A stretch of 64,000 nucleotides of DNA from Whitmania pigra (taxonomy: Eukaryota; Annelida; Clitellata; Hirudinida; Haemopidae), in NCBI GenBank assembly GCA_021613335.1, contig JAJTWR010000338.1, positions 760,001-824,000 of the forward strand. Reading direction: 5' to 3'. Positions 33,701 to 59,630 of this stretch are shown here, in pieces. How positions within the stretch are numbered: position 1 is the stretch's first letter; the number at the start of each line of letters is the position of its first letter. The translations under genes were made by a program, and so were the position numbers. Below the pieces are notes generated by a model that worked only from the letters and a program-made list of their open reading frames with translations, was not told the DNA's origin and searched no databases.

Positions 33701-36700
33701 TTGGGTTGTTGTTGTTAAATTATTTGTGCTTCGGTAATTAAATGCCTGGAATTAAGGCCGCTTGGCTTGATTTAATTGCCGTCAAGTTGGTCATGGATGT
33801 TTATCCTTTGTCTGTCTCTACTCCATTTATGTTCCTAAACTTTAATGCTGACTGAGGTTGCTGGGTTCGGATCCTGCCACTAATCGAATTTATTTATTTA
33901 CCAGTTGAAGTTGTAAGTACTAATGGTGTTTTTTATATAATGAGATAATGTGAAATATTTTTAGTACTACCTCTGTGTGTTAATTCTTCCACCAATTCCA
34001 TCTTTCTGTCTTGTTAAGATATTTAACCGATCGTTTTGGTTCCACCATGTCATCCAAATATGATACGAAGTGCTTTTTAGTCGACCTACAATAGGTCCGA
34101 ACTTTATAAATATCGCCCCTTCCCAGAGGAACTCCCTGCTGGTGCATGCTGGGATGCACGTTGTGATGCGTGTCTTTGCCTCCACGTGAAGGAAAGCAAC
34201 TTGTCCGAGATTGTATGTGTCAACCTATCACGTATCGATTAAAATCTCTGGTGTCTACAAGTTGACCAACTGAATTCTGATGATTTTTTATGAATCCAAA
34301 CAATATTAAATGTTTCTCTCATTAAAAGGTGCTAATCAATTATTTTTCTCTCAATGTCACGTGTCGTGCCATGTATTTCTAGGTCGACGTTACCACTCTG
34401 TACCAGTTTAATCGTTAAATCTCAGGTTATAGTAACAGGATTATTTCTTAGTCTCCATTCTCGTTGTGTTTTGTCCATACTGTCATTGGTTGATAGCTAT
34501 GCCACAATCATTGTCAAGGACAATTTGTCATCATCAATCATCATCTTTGCCACTACATATTCTTGATGTTCATGGGAGATAGTTTCCATGACAATGATAT
34601 CAAACGTTTCCACAATCAAGCACTCCATGCAGGCACTTGTAGGGCTATTCCTATCTGAGAATATTGAACCAATTATATTCTGAAAATAATGATTTTTATT
34701 CAGTTTTGGAAAGAAATAGCAACAATGTGTTTTTATGCTTTATTACTTGTGCTGTTGCCTGCTCGTCATGTTTGCCTTTTGTGAATTGTTCTTAGAGGCA
34801 TTTCTCAGTGGCCCTTACTTTACTTTTATTATGGGTTTGATGTTGTGAATGATGCTTGCCATGAGGAGTTAGTCAGCGATTGAACTGAAAGCAATTTTAA
34901 AAAAGATTTTTAAATTGTTGACAAACTATTAGAAATGGCTCCAATCCAAAGTCTAAAGATAAGTCAAGTCTGCTGCCTGATCAGAAATCTCGAGTCTCAC
35001 TCATTGGTAGCTTCCTATGAGATATGAAAACATCGAATGGTTCTGATACAATATCTCATACCTCCTATTGTTGTTAATCAGTTCCCTCTGTTGTTACAGA
35101 ATGGAGTGATGGATTAGCATTTAGATGTCATGATTCTCATCCAAGTGAGTGGTATTGGTGGAGTAGAGAGAAAGAGATTTGAGCAATTGAACCGGAATAA
35201 ATTGTGAGGCCATTTTATGTCTATCGGTGGAGGAATTTTTTGAAGCTCTTCAACAAGAAGCAGATTGCTTAGATTCTATGAGGAATTAGTTATCATTAAT
35301 TTTTAATTATCATCATCATCATCATCATCATTGACTTGAATAGATTCAATATTGACTTGATTTGTTCTGTAGATATAACATTATATTCAATTTATTTACT
35401 TTCTTTGAGTTAATAAGTGTTATTCTGCTAGACACCAAACCATCTCAGATGGTGATGATGACGACGATGAGGATGATGATCATGATGGTGATTCGAAAGT
35501 ATTAGCATGAAATTCTTTGCCCATCTAGAACTTTAAAGAGTGATTCTCGTGGATATGAGTGAATCATTCTCAGGATCATCATTTGTTATCCACCATTGTG
35601 GAGATTGTGATGATTGATGATGATGGTGACGGTGGTGATAACGATGATGACGACGACGACGGCTAGGAGAGGATTAGGAGGATGACTGGTTGTGGTTATG
35701 ATTCCAGGTTGCACTTAGGTTAGGCTGGCACAGGTTCACGTGATTATGAGGCTGCCTCTTTCCCATTCATAAACATCCTTAAGTTCTTCATTCTTGTCTA
35801 GACCTTCTAATTGTTATGAGTTTGTACTGCCTCAGATCAAGTCCTGGCTCTGTCGGATATTGACAGACTTGAATGTTGCTGGTGATTAATGTGATTGATG
35901 TTTACATGATAATGTTGTAGCATTTCACTCTATTTCACCTATTTCAAGCTTTAACCATGACAGGTTTCATCAATTGTGCAGCCATGATTTTAATTATCTC
36001 TTTTAGTTGGGGTCATGAGTCGTGACCCCGTGGAATCAACTGATTGTGAGGTTTTATGAGTACTGAATATGCAATGTCGTGATAAATATTTCGATAAATC
36101 CCTACGCAAAGGTAGTCATCATCACCACTGTCTGGTTATGGCTCTTACTACGTGAGTGCAGACGCTCAAACAGACCTGTGCTATAATTCATTGTCGTCTA
36201 TTCGTCGTCTAAAAATAGCCCCCAATGAGAAATTAGGTCTCATGAATATCAGTTAGATGCTCTGTTTACCGTCGTCAATCGAGTTTCTACTGGCTATCAC
36301 TTGACCTAATTCTTATCGCGCCAAAGTTTCTTTGTTTTCGACCTGGAGATTATTTTATTGTCATCATCACCATCATCATCATCATCATCTTCTTCAGCAG
36401 TAGGATCATCTTCGTCATCGCCAGTGAGATAACGAAAGTAATAAACTTTAAGAGTGAAGACAATGAGACCCCATTAGAACGGGTAGTAGTAGCTCATAAT
36501 AAAATATTACATCCAATTACATCATGACATAGTTCATCGATTAATTGCTCAGATAATAGTTAATTTATTTGTTAACACGATTAATTTAATTTTATTTAAT
36601 TGTACCAACCGGTCGGATGATTGGCTGTCGACTCGATAAGTGCGCGACTAATTTCGATTCGAGCACTGGCTCGTTCGGCATGAACTTCGTGAGTCGACTG

Positions 36701-37459
36701 TTCGTGATCGTTGGTGGTAGTAATAATTAAGTAATAAGTAGTAATAATTGTTGCTCAACTATCGGCTCAACACTTGCTGCATTCTTTACAGCCTGAGGTC
36801 AAAGAATTAACTTTCAACAACGACGACGACATCGACCGCTAAAACGACTCGAACCACAGAACAGCAGCAACGGCAACAGCCAACAACTGAACAGCATTGA
36901 CAAAAGTAATGTCATAAATGAATTTTTTTTATTTTTACAATCGAGCCCTCTCCTCATACTCATGTTGTAAAGATGTCTGCTCAAATGACAGCTCACTCAC
37001 TCTTTGTGAATCTTAACAGGAAACAAAAAACGATGAATCCTTAATTTCCTCTGGAAATGAATGTTCTTGTGATTTGAATGTTGTCTTTCATCCTTCGTCC
37101 GTCATTATGAAAATGCTGATGTGGTGGGAATTGACTTTTGTCTGCTTTTGTGAGACATTCTTCTTCATCATCTCCTGCTACAGTTAACTATTAACTAAAG
37201 TCCTGTTTGGAGCACAACATATAACCGAAGAATCACCAAGAATACAGTGATCACCTAGATTTCACTGAATATTCATTAGCAGAGTCCTATTTTTGCGGAC
37301 GAGGTGATGTTATAAAAAGATGTACTTCTAAGCCTTGAGTTAAGAGATTTTTCGTTGGATTTGTTGGAAACTGATAAAGCTACTGGTATGTGATGTTGTA
37401 TGATGCAACTGTCCAATTGTAGCATTACGTGAATCAGTTTTTTTATTACTCGGTTACAG
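30760..37459. other. Long non-coding interval upstream of RNF38/44-like gene
   Basis: It contains only short, unlinked open frames and CAT/GAT-rich patches (for example about 35310-35330, 35440-35660, 36360-36420). It may hold 5' UTR exons or introns of the downstream RNF38/44-like gene, but nothing can be assigned with confidence. Confidence 0.4.
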
Positions 37460-37531
37460 GTAAATTGGAATACAACCATCTCAATTGAAACTGGGGCGTC
37501 AACAATCGACGTTAATGTCTCCAAGGCAACC

Positions 37532-41554
<4,023 letters not shown>

Positions 41555-44373
41555 TGACGAAGGCTGGCAAGGAAGTAAGATGACAGCAGAAGAGCGGGAG
41601 ATTGCGATTCGGTTCATCTTTTTCAAATATCTGATTTGCATCTTCGATATATTACAGTAGTGGAGTGGAGTTTTTGGTGTTATGTTATTTCTACAAGCCC
41701 GTCCCTATTAATGTTTGTTTACTTTTTTGTATAAATGGTAGCTGCGTTCTTATGCAATCAACTAACTCGTCGTTGTCGTCGTTGTTGTTCAAGTGGAAGA
41801 TCCAAAGTCAGTGCCATCAGAAGTAAGCTCTAAAAAGCATGTGTCTCTTTATATGTATAGACATAATATATATATTCCTAAATATCCCATCTATCTATAT
41901 AAACTTATATTGGACTGCTTAAATTCAGTTTTCTCTTAAAATCAATTGATATCGATCATCATTGTATTTGTCTCAGATTACTGAGGATGCATTTCTTAAT
42001 AACCTTTGTTGTTGTCGTCGTTGTTATTGTCATCATCCTCTTCATTCTTCATCATTATTGTAGTAATGCTGCTTTTAGTCTCCTTGGGCTCCATTTTTGA
42101 GGTTCGATCTTCGGACGATTCCGATCGTTCGTCGTCGTTGTTGTCGTTGCATCTCGTTTCGTTGTTGTTCGTCGAGGCGGTACTATGGTCGACAAGTTTT
42201 TGCCCTCAGCTTCTAGTGAGAGTTTTCGACTTAAAACATTTACATTAACATTAGCGTTGACGTTGCAGTGCAGGTTTTGTTACAGAAGTTCGTTTTTAGT
42301 TTTGTTCGGAGGCTTTGCTTTTCTCGGCGGTTTGTTTCGATGGCTAGTTGTTTTTGGTTAGTCGTTTTGATGGTTAGTTGTTTTTGATTAGTTCTCATCA
42401 TCCGTATTGCATCCGTGGTTCTGTGCTCTCGTCTGTCCCTGTCGGTCGGGGTACCTTTGTTGAGCTTGTTTTCTTCCTTTTCCCAGTTAAGTTTCAAGTA
42501 TCGCTTACATTATTATAACTTATTAATCACTTTAAAATCTAACACCTCAATGATTGCTGTGCTTGGAAATCACTAGCCTGAATGGCTTTCCATTTCGAAG
42601 CCGTTTATCGGCTCGTCATTTTAATTTTGACCTTGACTTAGTCCTCGTCGTCGGTTTGAGATCCTTTCTTTTAGGCAGGTCATTCAAGCTCTCCTATTTT
42701 TAGAACTAAGCTTGTCTTGCCCATCCAATCATGTCAGTCGAAAGTTGACTCTTTGTTGTTGTCTTTTTGTGTTTATAGTTGTTTTGTTCACTGCAGCTTC
42801 TAATTTATCTTTCTCACATAGTTAACTCGGAGCTCAATAAAGTTCTGGCTTCTTCTTTCAAAGAACCCACGACGGCCGGGGTACCTCGATTGGTCTGCCA
42901 CCGGCTGCGAGGAAGACAGATTTTTTTCAGCTTTTTGTTCTTCATCGCTTATTTTTGAATGAAAGAAACAGATGTGCTATTTTCGGTTGATTTTTGATAG
43001 CTTAGAGGTTTTAAAGATCGTTTTCTTAGATCCGACGCACTTTTACTTTATTAGATGTTTTTGGAGGGGCTTCCTGCTCGGCCCTCCGCAATCTTGGGGG
43101 CCGGCCATTCCGTCGCCGCGGCTGATTTACGACCGCGTGTTCTATTTATAGCCCAGCATGGACTTTCCGAGAGAGTGTCCAAGTTCTTCTCGCTCTTTGA
43201 CGTGATCCATGTTTCGAGTGGAGTTGCTTTTCAATTGAGCTTGTGTTAATAGTTGCCTAGTGCCTTCAATATGATCGTATAGAGCACATCCACACAAACA
43301 CACATTTATGCATAACTAACACGTGCACACTTTAAATACGTTATCTGTCATCTCTCTCTCTATATATATATATGACATATATTTACTGAGTCTGCCTCAC
43401 AAAAGGACATGAACTTTTATGTCTTAAATATTTCTCTGAAGGCACACGTACATACACACACACACACACACTTACACCTACACAAGATCATTTGCATCCT
43501 GCTTGGTATTAGTAGTGTCGTTGGTGTTGTTGTGATTGTTTCATCATGTTATTTTTAGAATTCCCGAGCAGCTTGCTTGACCATTCAAGGTGTAATACTG
43601 GTTCTCATTAGTCGTGCTGATTTATTCATAGAGGAGTCACACTTTGTCTCTTTAGTGCTACTTAATAATCACGAGCCTAGTTAATAAGTATAACCTCCTG
43701 CACGTTTTTATATTCATGAGCCTAGTTAATGTTGTTTCATCATTAATATGTAAACCCTCCTGCACTGCTTAATATTCATGAGCGAAGTTATAACTAACAT
43801 AGTCAAGTGATTAATGAATAGGTTAGTTCCATTCACTGATATCCTAATAATGTTTGCTAATTATTATTGCGTAGAGGGCTTTAAACCTGAAGTGTTGAAT
43901 CATCCAAGTTGTTTGGGTAGGGGTGAGGGTTCAAGCGTCCATCCAAGTGAGATTGGAAGGGGTCAAAGGTCATGCTCGTGACCTCTTCTATTCACTTCCA
44001 GGTTGTCTTCCGTATTGTGTTCACACGTCTGTCTGTTGCGATGTTCCGTCGTGTCGTTGGTGTATCCTACTATATTATAAATATATATATATATATATAA
44101 AAAAGAATTTACATTGTGTGCATGTGCGTGCGTCATTCGTCCGTGAGATCCGTTTATCGTTGCTCGTTATGAAGATCATAACCACCTCAGGAAGTTTATT
44201 TTCCATGAAATTTATTCTCCGTTTTAATTCGTTTTCCAGAGATAAAGAGAAGAAATCCTTTTTTTTGAGAAAAAGCTGATTTGCATCATAATCGACGTTG
44301 TTTTGTTTTTCAGTGGAAATTGTTGTTGTTTGATTTTATGAATTATTATTATTTCCGTTATTATTGTTGTTGC

Positions 44374-44407
<34 letters not shown>

Positions 44408-47332
44408 GTTGTTACTATTATTGTTATTATTATTTCTAGTGTATCCTTTCATCATCTTTCCAACTGTTTACGTCTTTGTTCCGTTTTGTATCCTTGAGAT
44501 TTTCAATGTTTCGGGTTCTCCGTGCATTCGTCCTTTCCGTTCCGTTATCTTTTGTGGTGCTCGTGCTCTTGTTTTACGTGGCCATTTTTGTTTGACCAAT
44601 AACAGGAATTTCAAATCTTTATTCCCTGGAAGCTAATCTGCTTCGCTGTTGGTCTTGTCGTCTGTTTGTTCTTATCTTATTTATTACACTGCTGCTGCTG
44701 CTGCCGCTCTGCTCCTCGTCTCATGAATATTATTACGTTATTATAATATTTTCATTATCTTCTAGTTGACCAATCCACATTAATCGAGTCCTGCTTATGT
44801 TATTATTAAAACCAATAAAAAGCATTAATTCCTCTCAAGGATCCTATCATGATTTTATTGACTTGATGGCTTGCTTGGCCTCTTAGCATCTGTTTGATCA
44901 TTCCTTGTGGCCTGCCACTGACACTCTTCGACCTTGTCTTTGTATTCGTGACGCGAGGTTTGCAGCAATGTCCGGAATTTCTTTTAGATATTCTTATAAA
45001 CATAGCCCTAGCTTCTTCTGAAATAGTTTGACGTCAATGTCCGTATCCATGGCGCTTCTGATGGCTTGTTTATTTTTATATCCATAGTTTCAAATAGCCA
45101 ATGTCTTTTGCCAATGATCAGCCCTTCTTTCCGATTGGTGACAGAGTTCTTTGGTTGTTGATTTTTCCTTTTCACTTTGCATAATTTATATTTGTATGCA
45201 CCGACCTAGAGTGAGCTTAGTCTAACCTGTGCGTGCAAGAGATAGTTTATAAAACACACACACACACACACACACGTCTTCTAAAGTTCGTAACCCCGAT
45301 CTTAGGTGTCAGGTGGCGAGTGACTTTGCATCCGCAAGGGTTTGGGGTGGGCATGGCACGGCGGAGACGTTATTTTTGTCGTTCGATGTATCTTCTCATT
45401 GTTCACCCGCTCGGATGAGTTTTACAATTTCAGAATAGTTTGTGTCGACGTGGTCTTCGTAGATGTGGCACAAGTTTGATCAGTAGCACGTCCAGTTGTA
45501 CTTGGAGTGACCGTGGTCGTCCGCCCACACATCATCTCTTTATCTTCTCCATTTCTCAAGTTTATTTCCCTCCTGGTTTTTTTGACTGGTTGTTAGTTAT
45601 TAGAAGATGAACCATCTGATTGTCAGTCATCATCATGGCTTGAATGGGTCATTAAGTTCAATTCTTGCACTGACTGCTCATTTATGATCGAACAGCCCTT
45701 GTCCTTTTCCTATCTCAGATTCTCATTGGCTTGCTATTTATGGTGATTTATAAAATATAGAATGCTTCACAATTAATATTCTTGTGCAAATTGAAGCTGT
45801 CATATCATGTTTTTTGTATTGCAAGTATTTCAGCCATCCAATAATTGAAAGCATTCTATGATTCAATCCTGAGTGATCTCTGTATCCTATTGGCTTACCT
45901 GCTTCAGTAGCCTGCTCCTTTTTGTCTCACATCTTTTCCTTTCACTCAAACATTTGCGAGCGAGGTGCTCGAGTTTAATTGTATTCGAGACGGGTTGCTT
46001 TATGCTTTTGTTTTGCATCTCCTCATTTGTTGAGTTTTGATATTGCATTTAACCTTGCAGAATAAACATTAACGGCAACAATAATAGAAACCGACAGAAC
46101 GATTAATGATTCATAGGCCCATCTTCGTTCTTGCAATCACTTTGGTTCTGGTTGGCTCACACAGATGAGCATTTTGGTTCCTTTGCCTCTCTCGACACTT
46201 CTATGCACGCCAAATCTCGGACAAATGTTTTATTCACGGCCGGTCTTTGATCCATTTTTTTGAGACAACTGGCTTCATTGCGGGTGGATTGCAACTGTTC
46301 TTTCAGTTTCACTTCCCTAAACGAGGATGGGGCTAGCCCGGATGACTATTTTTATTCTTTAGCCCTGCTTTTCCATTTCTAACCTCGTCCTCTTGTTTTA
46401 GGAGGTAGTCGTGATAATGATACGTATTCATTTGTTGATTCGTTCGTTCTCTTGTGGCACGTCTGAACACACACATACATATATTATATATATTATATAT
46501 ATATACACAACTTTATATGGTTTGGCCTGATCATTATATTATCTGAATATATTATGATAATCACACTCATGCCTTGTCTTCTAAGCATATCTCCCACCTA
46601 AAGAAGGGCACTCTTCAATTGCCAGAAATGGCTGATTGAGACTCCTCATTTATTAACTGGCCAATAAAAAAAAAAGCCTAAAAAGCACAACAAACGCCCC
46701 TCTGGGTGGTTCATGATGAACGTCTTGACAACGAAAGTGAAATTAATAACATTACGGACGCTTCCCCAGACTTGTATTTGCGACTGGAAACGTAACATGA
46801 TAGCGTCGCATCAGAATGAAGTGAATGTGATGAACCACGAATGTTTGTTGATAGATTCCAATGCACAGGAATATTGATGCGTAGCAGCGGTTGGGATGAG
46901 CAGTATTGCTATTTATAGGTTATTCAGCTAGCACCACTTAAACTCAAAGCAATTAACCATCAACAAATTGTGAGAACCAACAAGTGTGTCAACAGTTAAA
47001 GTAATAAGCTAAATCACTCTTCACCTGGCATCTCCGACCAATAAGCAGTAACATCAATAAAAACGTACCCTCAACATTTAAAAATAAACGTTCCTAGCAA
47101 TGTTATGTTTAGATAGAAAGTCATCTTTGCCCTAAAAGTTCGACTGAGCACGCCACCCACCCACTCGCAAAAATACAAAATTTCAGACGAGGAAGAGGTA
47201 ACTGACGAGAGAACCGCCTAATACAAAAACATGGAATCTCCAAAGCTAGGTAACCAAAGTCATCATCATCATCATCATCATCAACAACATATTTCCTTTT
47301 CGGAGAGAAATATTGCCCTCATCCTATGAAGA
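41555..47332. other. 3' flank of RNF38/44-like gene and intergenic DNA
   Basis: T-rich on the plus strand, consistent with a long 3' UTR. An AATAAA occurs at 42836-42841. It holds microsatellites: (TA)n near 43363-43373 and 44080-44097, (CA)n near 43455-43470 and 45256-45274, and (TTA)n near 44377-44408. There is a short GC-richer patch at about 43070-43140. No gene recognised. Confidence 0.45.
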
Positions 47333-47338
47333 TTTATT
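47333..47338 (-). terminator. Candidate poly(A) signal for LETM1
   Basis: AATAAA on the minus strand 84-90 bases past the LETM1 stop codon. Spacing and position fit a short 3' UTR. Confidence 0.45.
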
Positions 47339-47421
47339 AAAACAGTTGAAGCAGTGATGACATTGGATAAGATCACATCGTTCTATGTTGCCTCGACAGC
47401 CTGATGGCAAATGTTCCTAAA

Positions 47422-52127
<4,706 letters not shown>

Positions 52128-52696
52128 TTTCCAGTAAGTTAAGCCTAACTCTAAAATGATGTGTACTCCGTTTAGTTCTAATGCCAAAATACCATCCCTC
52201 CTAAGAAAAAGTAAATGTCACCAGTTCTCTGTAAACAACCTTCATTGACATCGTGTGGAAATTTCAACAAAGTTCAAAAAATTATTTAAAACTGATTAGT
52301 AATAATCAATATAAAATAATTCAACAAACAATTAAAAAAAATTAACCAAAACGAAACAACCATAGTACGTAACAATGCATTTGCACGAACAATTGCATGA
52401 TTAATATTTTAAAACAGCAAATTATATTATATCAAATACGTTTTATTTATTACTGAGTTTGATTCAGGTAAACTTAATAATGATCTTTACTAATACATTT
52501 TAAAATGTTGAGTCATTAGCATTTACATCATTAAACTAATTATTTATTATTTGAGCATTTAAAAAAAATGTAATTTGTTAGTTTTGACTTTCAATCAACC
52601 TTAACCCTTAAACGTCACAGTGCTATACTGGTCACTTGGGTTGGAGTGTTTAAAATTTTGTCAGTTTTGTATTTCGTCTGTTAGATGAACTGAAAC
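52128..52696. promoter_or_regulatory. Divergent LETM1/PGM1 promoter interval
   Basis: Only 569 bp separate the two start codons, which point away from each other. The interval is AT-rich with no CpG-rich block and must hold both 5' UTRs and core promoters, unless a remote 5' exon exists. Shared regulation is inferred from arrangement alone. Confidence 0.45.
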
Positions 52697-56025
<3,329 letters not shown>

Positions 56026-57263
56026 GCACTTCCCAAAAGTTATTTAGTGGAAGAGTTCATTGCTGTGGTTCTTTATTGCCCCTGAGTTGACTAGTTTGTT
56101 GGTTAACCCGTTTTTACCTACACTTTCTTGTGGTATTGCCATGCAGCTGCCAAGATGCTGATGCTCTTACCCATGTGTTGAATTGTTAACAACGTGTTCG
56201 TCACATCTTAAACTGAGTTCTGATACTTGGTCAATTCGAATTTTAGCACAAACGAACGTTCAACTCGGACAAAAACGAGCCCATGATGAATTGGAATTAG
56301 TGATGCATCGAAAACACCTATCTTGAGAACATGGCAGATGGTTTTGATCGACGGTTGCAGGGAAGTTAAGCTTTGTAGGCTTAATTCCTAATAAGGCTTG
56401 CAACTTGAAATGTTTGAGACGTTTTTGGCAAAACCTGAAACCGAACTAAAGAATGCCAAAGTGGCAGTTTTTATTGGATAAGATTGTAAAGAGCGAAACA
56501 TGACAATTATAAAACTAAAAAATATTTCTTATCAAAATGAGTAGGAAATATGAGGGATGTCGTTTATAGGGCACATCATCATTAAAGTGAGAGGCTTAAC
56601 AGAAAGCAACTAAATTCAAACTTATCGAATGGAAACGTTAGAGCAACATCAAATCAAGGAAATGTCCTGAGATTGGGGTGACTCACGTCTCTAGGCAAAG
56701 AATGAGCCAATTGTAAGTAACTTATTTGGATAAAATAAATTGGAGTGACACTAGGCACAAAAAAACATATTAATAACAGACATGATTTAAACCTGAAAAA
56801 TATTGAAAGTCAACAGTTCAAATCCTAAACTAATACTTAGTGGCTATATGTGTTTGCCATTAAAACTAGACAATCTAAAACATTATACAATGTGAAATCG
56901 TTGACATAAAATGTATGAACCTGGCTACAATTCGAACAGGAAAATCGTTATCATAATTTTAAATAACCAAAAGAAGGTTTCGAGCAGTTCTTCTGTAAAC
57001 GTTTAAATACGTGGGGGTTTCAAAAGCTGAAAAATGCAAAACTTAGTGGCAGAAAAGGGCAAGTATTTATCCTCGCGACGCATACCACAAAACATAGAAG
57101 TATAAATACGAATGCCAGAAAGTATAGCAGATAAAAGATTACAGATTCTGATGTTGATAAAGATTAATATAAAGGGCTAATAATGTGGTTGGAAAGAATA
57201 CTGGAGGTGCTTGGAATGAAAGTCGTAAAAACACTGGCAACAAATTTTTTAACATTTAAGGCA
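56026..57263. other. Convergent 3' interval between PGM1 and the TMC gene
   Basis: Non-coding, AT-rich. AATAAA at 56734-56739 is a possible distant PGM1 poly(A) signal. No transposon ends or gene recognised. Confidence 0.4.
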
Positions 57264-59583
57264 TTACTGACTCCTAGCCATTCCATTTTTATTTCTATCA
57301 TCACCACCACCATCATCATCATCATCTTCACTATCTTTGTCCTCAAAATCAAAAAGGCGATCCACCTCGTCAGGCAAAGGGTCGACATCTAGAGACACTT
57401 CCACCCTTAGCTGGCTAGTTCCAGGCGATCCATCTACAAGTGGATTGATCGAGGCCCTCTTGTTAGGAAACATGATGTTGTAATAGTCGCTCGTCATCAG
57501 GTGCCTGCTCTCTGGAGACCAATAGGTCGGTCCAACACAAGGTGTGAGGGGACATGAATTGGATAGGTCCGTGGTTTTTATTGGTGGAGTGTTGATGTCT
57601 TCTGATTTATGTTGCTTCTTTGTGCCCTCCACTGGTGAAGCAAAAAGTTTCGATTGGCTTTGTAGACATTGCAATCATTGTACTTATTATTATCATCATC
57701 ATCACTAAAGTTGTCTAAGCAATCATCGTCGTCATCATCATCATCATCAACAACAACAACAAAGAACCTAAATGATTAATTCCAGGTCTTCTCTTCCTGA
57801 GAGCTTCCATTTGTTCACCTGGTTTCTTCAGGTGATATTTCAGCAACTTTAAAGCATCCAGGTAATAACTCCTGTCCTTGCTTTCCTGCAAATCCAATAA
57901 CGAATTGTAAATATTACTAGTGCTTCAGTTAGTACCATCATCATCACCAATAACATCATCATCATCATCATCATCAGCAATAACAAAACCTACCAGTTCT
58001 ATCTGCCTCTTCAGTTGATCAGCCACTCCATGCCTTCCTTGAGAATGAACCCTCAGATAGTACACCAAGATACTGTTTTAATTTGTTTAATTTTTTAGTG
58101 GCATTTCAACGAAACCAAAGTTGAAACATGTATTAATTAATCAATGTTGTTAAATACTTAAACTTAAATTTAATAGTAATAATGATGAATATTACAGTAA
58201 TAATTACTACTGTAATATTTATTATTACTAGTTACAAAACTACTTTGTTTAAATCATCAATAGCTAAGATAACTGACAATAATGAGCAATAAGAGCTATT
58301 AAGTTGCAAGATAACATAGTCCAACATTAATTAAGACTTATTCAGTAACCCCTCACTAATTAACCTCAAGGGCCAATAAACTACCCCCCACGGGCACTTA
58401 TCCACGGTCGACCGACTGGTTAGGCCCACCTGAATACGAGGCAGATGAAAGCCCTGAACCCGACCGACGAAACGACATCCCCGACGACGTCTTTGAACGA
58501 GTCCCTAGTAGAAGAATCCCCGTAAGAAAATGAAGGCCCAAAGACTTCGTAAGACCGATTGTAGGCTTTGTAAGGACCACATGAGCTTGATGGAGTAACA
58601 CTATTGGATAGGAATGTAGAAAAAGTAATTATTTTGAAAAAACAAATGTAATACAAGCAATAATAAAACCGACAAACTAAAAATTTCCACATAACACTTC
58701 TCAATATTCATAAGTTAAGTGGCCATTCAAAACTATCATCAAAATCAAATTTTAAAAAACACATTCATTTGTTTAATGGACAAGATAATTATAAACTATT
58801 AAATATTAATAGCTTCACCACTCACTAGACGACAGTATAGAGAAAGACAGACAGACAGAGCAGGAAGGTGACAAGGTGGATGAGCTTAACCAGGGTCTCT
58901 AAGTGGCCCAATCTCCATACCTTTACAGGCTCATAACAACCCAATCTTGCCATCAGCTGTCATAGAATTAGTTTCATTAGACTGCATGGTGGTATGATTT
59001 TGTGATTACAAATAATAATCATTAATAATACAATCATTAATCATTATTACAACAACTACAATAACTATGCTATAATTACTCCACAATGATAATGTTACTA
59101 TTAATTTACTGCACAATTAATAGCAATGAAAAAAAATGTCAACACCTCAGAAACTATTAGAGTCACCACCATTATCATCATCATCATAACAATTATTATT
59201 ATTTCAGATATTAATCTGAATTGTCAATAATTAAAAACCTTTTTAAGGCCAAAGATGAGCAGCAGTTTGCAGACGATTAGCAAGCTGAGCAGGGGGAAAA
59301 AGTACAATGACAACCTGAAGGTGAAGGTTATCGTAAAATGTAAACAAACTGAAGGTCGAACGTTGATGATGATGATGATGATGACACCATTTAATGACAG
59401 CCATAATAGCAATGATGGCTTTTATAATATTAAAGTATTGACATTATTTATTATTATTATTATAAATATTTCTGAGTAACAGCATTGGACAATTATTAGA
59501 ATGTGTGCATTAATGAGAGCCACTCAACTAAAACTATTAGCGTAATGATAGGAATAATAACAATGTTAGTCATTACATAATTC

Positions 59584-59630
<47 letters not shown>

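Noticed and set aside
43055..43249. GC-richer open frame of 64 codons
   Set aside because: It lies in the probable 3' region of the RNF38/44-like gene and shows no family motif. The composition bump alone is not enough.
44364..44636. Leucine-rich frame resembling a signal peptide or membrane segment
   Set aside because: The leucines come from a TTA/TTG repeat, and the rest has no family signature or splice partner.
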